13,703 nucleotides of DNA, taken from Monoraphidium neglectum. Lineage: Eukaryota; Chlorophyta; Chlorophyceae; Sphaeropleales; Selenastraceae. Position 1 is the stretch's first letter, and the number at the start of each line of letters is the position of its first letter. This document shows positions 7,699 through 13,703 of this stretch, piece by piece. The notes beneath the pieces were generated by a model. That model was given only the letters and a program-made list of their open reading frames with translations. It ran no database searches and was not told the DNA's origin. The stretch lies in assembly GCF_000611645.1 (NCBI RefSeq), contig NW_014012133.1, positions 1 through 13,703 on the forward strand, given 5' to 3'. The position numbers and the translations under genes are program-made.

Positions 7699-9258
7699 AT
7701 GAAGCCCACAAGCACGCCGCTGCTGCGATTGCAAGGGGCCGGCGACCCGCTCCCGCCCTCTGACAGCTGGCTCGCGTCCATCGGCGTCCCCGCGCACGCA
7801 GCGCTGCTCGCGGCGGCCGCGCTCCTGCTTTTGTCTGCATCAGCGGTCGGCATCAAGGGGACCGGCGACGGCGGGGCGGCGCGCAGCCTGCCGCGGGCGG
7901 TGTGGGGCGTCAGCGGCCGGATGGGGTTGAGGCGCACAGACTCAGAGGTCTGTCGGCTTGACTACTCAGTCAGGACCTTTGAGGGCGAGCTGCTGCCAGT
8001 GTGCGACATTGCGAAGTGCGTCGGCCGAGAAAACATCACTGTGCTGTCAAACCCGGCGGCCAAGGAGCGTCGATGGAGCCAGGGCAGTGAGGACGCATTG
8101 AAGGGCGCGCTCAAGGCCAAGACCATGGGCGGAGGGCTGGCTGTAAGCATGCGGGGTGGACGTGGGGAGAGCGGCAGGCGGGCGGGGTTGCATTGAGTTG
8201 GGGGGGCCACTGAGATGAGGGCGAATGGGTCATGCTGAAAGGTAATCAGGCAGCCTTGTAGGTGGTCATTGCAGAGGCCAGCAGCCCCTTGTGCTGGAGC
8301 ACCTGCACTATCTGTTTGAAGTAATTCGTTTGGCGCGCCAGCATAAGACACAAACCGCTCACTCCCCCATGGCGCCGCCCGTACACACGGCCCCAGCCTG
8401 TCCAGGCCGACTTTGTGCGCCTCATGACGCAGCATCAGCACAAGGTGGGCGTCCACGGCGCCGTCGGCCAGATCGGCGTGCAAAGCGGCGAGCCCTTCCT
8501 CGCGCTGTCGGGCAACTCGCTGTTGGGGGAGCCGCTGGTGGCGATCGACTTCGTTGAAAGGAGCCAGACCGTCGGCTTAGACAGTTCAGGCGAGTGCGCT
8601 GTGGGTGGGGTGATGGTGGGGGTTCAAGCAGGGTTAGGGGTTTGGATTTGCACACCCTGATTGAAAGCATGGGACAGCCAGGATAAGGCCAGCAGCAAAA
8701 AAGCACGCGTGGCAAGGGGATGGTGCCCAGGCGGTGGATACTGATGCGTGGGCTCACGCTGTAGAAAACTTTCTGCCCTTTGACCAAGAAACTGTTGTAC
8801 AGCATTGGTAACATGTGCGCCCTTTCGGCCCCGACTTGTAGGCACCAAGGCTAACTTTATGGCCAACCTCAAGAAGCACGGCATCAAACAGGAGGAGGTG
8901 CTGTTCAAGGCCGTCAACAGCAATAGCCTGACGGCGGTTGATTTTCTGGAGTGGAGGCTGCCCGCTTTCCGCATCATAAGCGTGGACGGGGCCCCAGTCT
9001 GGAGGCGACTCTGAGTGACCTTATGATTGCGTCTTGCCTTGTCCGCGACGGCGGTGCGTTTTGGTGCGGAAGGGGGTGCCCCGCGCAAGGGCAGCGGGGA
9101 TGGTGCAGGATACGTGAAGCTGAAAACAGGGAGCATTCAGGTGTGCACGCTGCGGCTGTCAATGCAAGCCAACTTTATTCGCAGGTTGAGCCTTCGCCAC
9201 GCAGCACAAACATTGCGAACATGCCAAGTGTGCTTGAACATGCACGCACACGCACACT

Positions 9259-9298
<40 letters not shown>

Positions 9299-9742
9299 CG
9301 CGCTTGCGGGCGCAAACTCACACCCACACATGCACGCACGCATGCAGGCAGGCACGCACGCACATGCACGTGTGATGAGCCACACACCCACACACGCACA
9401 CACTTACACACGCACACACGTGCTCACACTGAGTTGGCGCGGTCACCCGCCTGCCACCCACCTCTTCCTCTGCCGGCAGGCATCGTCATATTGGACGACC
9501 ACCCAGAGTCCACCTGGCTGGGCGTCGGCGAGGCGCCCGCCCACTTCACGCATGCGCAGGACCGCCTGGTCCCCTTCCTCACCGGCTGGAGCAAGGTGTG
9601 GCTGGCCACAAAATCACACGTAGATGAATACCTGCAAGTGGCGCGGAAAAACCCAAAGGTGTTTGCTTGCAGTGAAGTCCGCGGCAGCAAAGTGGCGATT
9701 GGCGGCGCCGTGACCTGCTACACCGGCCCCAGCAAAGAGTGA
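7699..9742 (+). CDS. Membrane-anchored class I SAM-dependent methyltransferase-like protein, five exons, one apparent frameshift
   Basis: Exons 7699-8142, 8282-8320, 8406-8589, 8842-9053 and 9480-9742 (TGA) give about 380 aa once one missing base is allowed for. The start is the first ATG in the open frame; it precedes a hydrophobic stretch at residues 34-52 (AALLAAAALLLLSASAV), so the protein is likely a type II membrane protein of the secretory pathway. The catalytic fold follows: motif I GAVGQIGVQSG (179-189), LVAIDF with acidic D209, FMANLKKHGI, RIISVDG with D271, LEATLSDLMIASCLVRDGG, IVILDDHPESTWLGVGE, and a C-terminal LVPFLTGWSKVWLATKSH. This order is typical of Methyltransf_24/TylF-like small-molecule or glycan methyltransferases; the substrate is unknown. 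The 39-bp second exon rests on phase alone and is the weakest. At 8988-8991 the frame needs one extra base to pass from ISVDG to SLEATL. Confidence 0.75.
8590..8841 (+). other. Probable GC-AG intron in the methyltransferase-like gene
   Basis: The upstream exon ends TTCAG and the intron begins gcgagt, a good match to the known GC-donor consensus AG|GCAAGT. It ends cttgtag. Only this pairing joins DSSG to TKANFMANL in frame. The nearby GT at 8594 would leave phase 2 and reach TAA after the same acceptor. Confidence 0.6.
9241..9425 (+). repeat. CA microsatellite inside methyltransferase intron 4
   Basis: A perfect (AC) run at 9262-9294 is followed by diverged CA/CGCA repeats to about 9425. It lies wholly in the 426-bp intron 9054-9479, upstream of the acceptor ctgccggcag. 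Open frames through it are repeat artefacts. Confidence 0.92.
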
Positions 9743-10459
9743 GCTAGCTCGCGGCGCCAGTGCTGCTGCAGAGCGCGCACGAACGGCTACTGAACAGACG
9801 AGGCTTCGTGCTGTGGGGTGCGGGAGCCGCAGCTGCCCGGCAACACTAATTTGCCAGCTGCAGACGTGTGCGCTTGCACCAGGTACCTATTTGAAGGACA
9901 TACACGTGTTAGCCCCGGCCTTGGCTCCTGGGTTTACCTTACCACAAGATACGTGTGACACGTGACCAACGGGGCGTACAACAACGTTCCCGGCAGCGCA
10001 TCAGTCTGACCAGGAGGCCTAAACCCTTGATTAATGGGGCTGAGCAACGGGCTCCTGCACATGGTTTTTGTACTTGTGCAACTGTGGCAACAGGCGCCAA
10101 ATAACTGGGATATTGTGTCTGGCGCTTACGTATCTCATCAACCTGACGCTTACCGTTGACCTGACCTTGCTGCTTGCAATAATGGTGTGCCTTGGACAAG
10201 GGCTGCCGGGGCCACATGCCAAACCTTGGGCCGCGTGCAAATCATTCTTTGCTTGAGCGTTTAGCGAGCCCGCTGCTGTGACCGCTGCGTTGGCATTTGA
10301 GCCAACTATTCCTAGGTTGCGTGGGACGCAGCGCTAATTTCAAGGTCCTTAATCCGCTGATTGCCGTTTGGTTTAGCTCTGCTTCAACCGCATGTTGTTG
10401 TGCTGCATGCAAATGGTCAGTTGACTTCTTGGACCCATGGTTGCCTGTACGGCATTCCC

Positions 10460-10464
10460 TGTAA
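10460..10464 (+). terminator. Candidate algal poly(A) signal TGTAA
   Basis: TGTAA is the usual chlorophyte polyadenylation signal. This is the first plus-strand copy after the methyltransferase stop, about 720 bp downstream, a normal 3' UTR length for green algae. A five-base match can be chance. Confidence 0.25.
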
Positions 10465-10807
10465 CATGGTTGGGTGACAGCACCCATTGCGGGCAGCAGC
10501 TTCAATTGACCAGCAGCGGTTGGAGCAGGCAGCTGCATGGGCAGGCATGGTGTCACGGCTTCAACAAGGACAGGATAGGCAATACGACTTCAATTGTGGC
10601 AAGCAGTTTATCAACAACAAGCAAGGGCGGGCATCCGGCCCTGGGAAGCAGTTCGCTCGCTGCAACCTGACAAAAAGTGGTGTGCTGCTGCAGGGTGTAC
10701 TAAAACGCTCAATGGCGGCAGCTCCTGACAGGCGCTCGCGATGAAGGGTGCTGCATCATGCACCACAAGGGCGCCGTGAAATACCAGGCTGTCTCACAAG
10801 GTCTGCC

Positions 10808-11278
10808 TCAACTGGGGCGTCTCGTATGGTTGCGGTGGCAGAAAATTGGCGCAGATGGCAGCGCGCATTCCGGCCTGGTGCAGCCAACCAAGCAACAGCG
10901 TGTGCTATTCGAGACACACACTGTGTTGCCGCACATCCCCAAAGGTTCTCTATCTGCTGCAATCTTGACCGCCCACATGGGCAGCGCGTTGGCTGGGTCG
11001 AGGTAGGTCAGCGTGGCACCCAGGTCCTTTGCAGCAAGGCTTTTTAGGGAGTTGTAAAACTGGGCCTGCAATGGATGTGATGTGCAGCGAATATTTCCCT
11101 CATTTGCTTGTATGACTGATTGCACGGCACGCCGCAATCTCCGAATGTGTTGATACTGGGTGGTTCTGCTGGTGCTGCTGCTGGTGCTGCTGCTGTCATC
11201 GCCGCTGCTGTTGTAGCTCACAGTGCCAGCAGCAGAGCTGCATGAGCACCAGAAAGAGCTGCTGCAGTTGAACGGCAA
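10808..11278 (-). other. Unassigned open patch, minus strand
   Basis: A 156-codon frame is open here. Its best part, KSLAAKDLGATLTYLDPANA followed by LPMWAVKIAADREPLGMCGN (about 11045-10920), has GC-ending codons and a protein-like composition. It may be an exon beginning after CCATTGCAG near 11070. The upstream part is Ser-rich from a GCT/GCTG repeat and is not convincing. A plus-strand frame over the same bases is also open, so strand is uncertain. I recognise no family. Confidence 0.2.
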
Positions 11279-11599
11279 AATGCAAGCTAGTGTGGCTTAC
11301 TAGTTGCTTGACGGCTCTTCACGCCTTACCCCAAGGTGCCAATCCTCCCAGCAGCAGCCCTGGGCCCATCTGATCAATGCTGATGCCCTGCGACTTGCCG
11401 TCTGGACAGCACATACCATACCGTATCGAAGCTAGTAGATATATTTGTTGATGTCTCATCAACGATTGAAGCATACTGTCTTTGCTGTAATAACAGCCGA
11501 AGGTCGCACACTCTACCACGCAGCCTCGGACCCACCACTCAACCGTGTTGTTGCCGCATCCAAAGGCGGCCCTGTCCGGCACTGAAACAGTGCACTGCA

Positions 11600-12005
11600 A
11601 TGTTGGAAGCAGCAATCAAACTCACATGCAGGACTGGTTCATTCACCCCTTCAAGGACCCGGACGATTAGAGGATTGACCGAGGTCAACGCCCCCTTCAG
11701 TCCCGGTCATGACGGAGTATTCACAGCTCCATGCATGTGGTTGGATTGTTACTCAGTGCCGATGGTGGTGCGCCCAACTGCAGCTGCGCAAAACGCCCTG
11801 CAGGAAGCACAGTACACGTGCACGTGCTCTGTGGTCAATCTTGAACGCAAGCAGGTGCCACCTTTCGCAAGGCACTGTAAAAAAGGGCGGGCCAAGCGCA
11901 TTGGTGTTTCAGCAGCAACCAGATGGCCACTCACTGCTCGTCATGGGTTGCGTCACTGCAGCTTTTGAAACAAAGCGCATGTTGCAAAGTTTTGTGCCAC
12001 CCTAG
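11600..12005 (+). other. Unassigned overlapping open patches, plus strand
   Basis: Two overlapping plus frames are open: 11600-11968, with NALQEAQYTCTCSVVNLERK, and 11709-12005, with GTVKKGGPSALVFQQQPDGH then LLVMGCVTAAFETKRML and a TAG at 12003. The two could represent one coding sequence with a frameshift near 11880. In the second frame, a patch further upstream (about 11478-11594) reads VFAVITAEGRTLYHAASD. A TGTAA at 12017-12021 follows. The family is unknown and this may be a decayed gene. Confidence 0.2.
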
Positions 12006-12140
12006 CAAGCAGCTATTGTAATGAGCCTGCGGGTGATTTGCAGGAGCAGCATGCTCCTAAGCAACACTCATTAAAGCCAAAAAATTTCAATTGCATCAGG
12101 AAGACATGGGGGATGCGTACTTACCAAAGAAATCCACCAG

Positions 12141-13693
12141 CTACAAGCTGACCAGAGTGCAATTATCATCTGTATCAAGTGATCCCTGAGAGGCTGTAAA
12201 TGCCCGTGAGCGATGCGACGCGGCCGCCCTCAACACCATTCGGCGCGTGCCAACATCCTGGCTAGGGTTTGGCCCGCCCGCAAGCGCTGCTTTGATGTCT
12301 CGGAAGGCTGCATGGGATGCTTCCAACGCGGCGACAGCCGCGGGGCCCAGGCGCCACACAGGAAACACTGGGACCGGGAGCTTTTGTTTGCCCAACGCCA
12401 GCATTGTCGCGTTGCAACCTTCCTCCACAAGCAAAAGCCCCGGCGGATCAACCACGCCGCCAGTGTAGCGGGCGCCGCTGCCTTGCTGCTCGCTGCCGCT
12501 GCCGCCCTTTCCGCCATCAGAGGCGAGCCTCCTGCCGGCGCCCCCCTTTGCCTTGTCACCTCCGCCGTCCGACCCGCTGCTGCTGCGCTTGGCGGCGTCA
12601 CCCTGCTTGCCGCGCGTTCCGCCCGTCGCGTTGCCATCGCTGCTGTTGCCTCCGCCGGCGCCGTCCTTCCCGCCCTTGCTGCCACTCTCGGGGCTGACGC
12701 TCTCGGCCCCCCGCGCCCAGCTGCAGGCCGTTTTGTAGATCTCCGTATCAATGTCGTTCGCCTCCCAAGCGAAAATGTTGGGCTGGGTTGCGTGCGCGGC
12801 CTGCCCATCTAAAACAGGCACGCTGACCCACTGGCCTTCGCAGTAGCTGGGGTCTGGATTGTTCTGGCAGTGGGGGAAAAACTTGCTGTTGAAGCTCTGG
12901 GGAAGGGCGGGGACGAGGGTGTTGAAAGGTAGGCGGCAGAGGTTACTGACGTGCACTTACGTGGGGTGGTTGCCGGGCGAAGGGGCCGGCAGCAGCGGCG
13001 CAATCGCCATGCCAGAGGCAGGCGCGATGCCGCCCACTGCTGCTTGCGCATGGTCAGGCAGGTCTGGCGCCGCCGCCCGCAGCTCCCCCGCCGCGCCGCC
13101 GCTGGGCGCCTGGCCGGCCTCACCGTGCGGTGGAAGAACGCCGGCAGGCCGCTCGGGGCAGACTGGAGTGCGCCTGCAAGCGGACAGGGCGACATGGCCG
13201 GGAGGGGAGCAGTGGACCGCACGCCCTCGGCGGCCCAGGGGGGGGGGAGTGCGGCGCTCGCAGACGAGCCGCCCGCCGGCCCTTGGATTGCACCCTGATG
13301 CCTCTGTGTTCCCCTCTGGCGCTGGCCCCTGCGAATCGACAGATACCACTTGCCACCAACCCTATCCCAAACCTCACAAACGCGCAACCCCCCAACACAT
13401 TCGCACGCACCATCACACCTCCCCCCACACGCACGTGTTCACACACACACACACACACGCGCGCGCACACACACACACCCATACACACATACACACACAC
13501 AAACACGCGCGCATGCGCGCACGCACACACACACACACGTGGGGGTGTAGTGAACAACCTCCCAATCCTCACCCAGGTGGTGAAACCTGAACTTGTGGGA
13601 CGGCACATCCCTTGCGACCTCGCGGGCAAAAATGTTCACTTGCTGGTACTCATGCAGCTTACCCGCCGCAAAAAATGCAAGCTTGTAAGTGTC
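12141..13693 (-). CDS. 3' part of an unrecognised, probably secreted or lumenal Cys-containing protein (runs off right edge)
   Basis: Three exons join with matching phases: 13693-13573, 13173-13124 and 12896-12141, ending at a TAG. The first begins after GCCAG at the edge and encodes [18 protein letters not shown], then [20 protein letters not shown], with donor CTGG|GTGAGG. The second ([17 protein letters not shown]) sits between CTTGCAG and ACG|GTGAGG. The third starts [20 protein letters not shown] and continues [11 protein letters not shown]. It then has a Gly/Ser/Asp/Lys low-complexity stretch of about 80 residues (about 12460-12710), followed by [17 protein letters not shown] and [11 protein letters not shown]. 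The cysteines, the N-x-S/T sites (NSSD, NATG, CNATM) and a hydrophilic linker suggest a secretory-pathway protein. I do not recognise the family. The middle exon is only 50 bp and is supported by splice phase alone. A strong-looking donor TTTG|GTAAGT at 12120 lies just after the stop and could mean that the true 3' end is spliced differently. Confidence 0.55.
13436..13541 (-). repeat. CA/CG (TG/CG on transcript) microsatellite in an intron
   Basis: Runs of CA interrupted by CGCGCG blocks (for example 13457-13466 and 13505-13522) form almost 100 bp of alternating purine-pyrimidine sequence. It lies within the intron 13174-13572 of the minus-strand gene, so the transcript carries it as TG/CG repeats soon after the 5' splice site. 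Confidence 0.92.
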
Positions 13694-13703
13694 CTGGCAA
13701 AGG

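Larger units (their letters stand above)
9743..12140. other. 2.4 kb lower-GC region without an assignable gene
   Basis: The first 700 bp is probably 3' UTR of the methyltransferase-like gene. After that the base composition is visibly less GC-rich than the flanks, with A/T-rich pieces such as cattaaagccaaaaaatttc near 12070. Several short open patches with ordinary amino-acid composition occur on both strands, but none shows a family I know and they change frame or strand every 100-300 bp. This pattern fits a decayed coding sequence or mobile element, or a poorly modelled split gene. I saw no terminal repeats or target duplications. Confidence 0.4.

Noticed and set aside
9137..9417. Cys/Val-rich minus frames over the CA repeat
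   Set aside because: Translation of a dinucleotide repeat in an intron.
12957..13349. Ala/Pro/Gly-rich minus frame as an exon of the right-hand gene
   Set aside because: Its phase does not fit the following [10 protein letters not shown] exon, whereas the short exon 13173-13124 fits on both sides, leaving this stretch intronic.

Overview
The window looks like nuclear DNA of a green alga (chlorophyte). It is GC-rich, its genes are split by many short GT-AG introns of roughly 130-430 bp, it carries long CAG/CTG and CA/TG microsatellites and Ala/Gly/Pro/Gln low-complexity coding sequence, and its central gene has the plant/algal domain order. No rRNA, tRNA, CRISPR array or bacterial operon was seen. 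Because the genes are intron-split, single uninterrupted ORFs give a misleading picture. The gene models here were built by joining exons whose splice phases agree and whose translations read as one family.

Layout, left to right. (1) 1-377, minus strand: an open exon of an unrecognised gene that runs off the left edge. It is followed by a Gly/Pro low-complexity stretch and a featureless gap to about 1021. (2) 1022-6902, minus strand, perhaps starting at 7314: a nearly complete FAN1-type structure-specific DNA repair nuclease. It has an N-terminal PCNA-binding-like motif, a HIRAN domain, a SAP-like region, a TPR-like helical region interrupted by a very large Gln-rich insertion, and a C-terminal VRR-NUC nuclease domain with its catalytic residues intact. 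(3) 7315-7698: a short divergent promoter region. (4) 7699-9742, plus strand: a five-exon, membrane-anchored class I SAM-dependent methyltransferase-like gene. It has one GC-AG intron and an apparent one-base deletion. (5) 9743-12140: about 2.4 kb of visibly lower GC with no gene I can name, only short open patches on both strands. (6) 12141 to past the right edge, minus strand: the 3' part of an unrecognised, probably secreted or lumenal, Cys-containing protein.

The main point of interest is FAN1. In humans FAN1 repairs interstrand crosslinks and restrains CAG-repeat expansion. This algal copy carries three long CAG tracts (13, 18 and 17 Gln codons) and a nine-copy 9-bp repeat inside its own longest exon. 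It also has a canonical-looking PIP box near its N-terminus. The genes do not form an obvious pathway; FAN1 and the methyltransferase are simply head-to-head neighbours.
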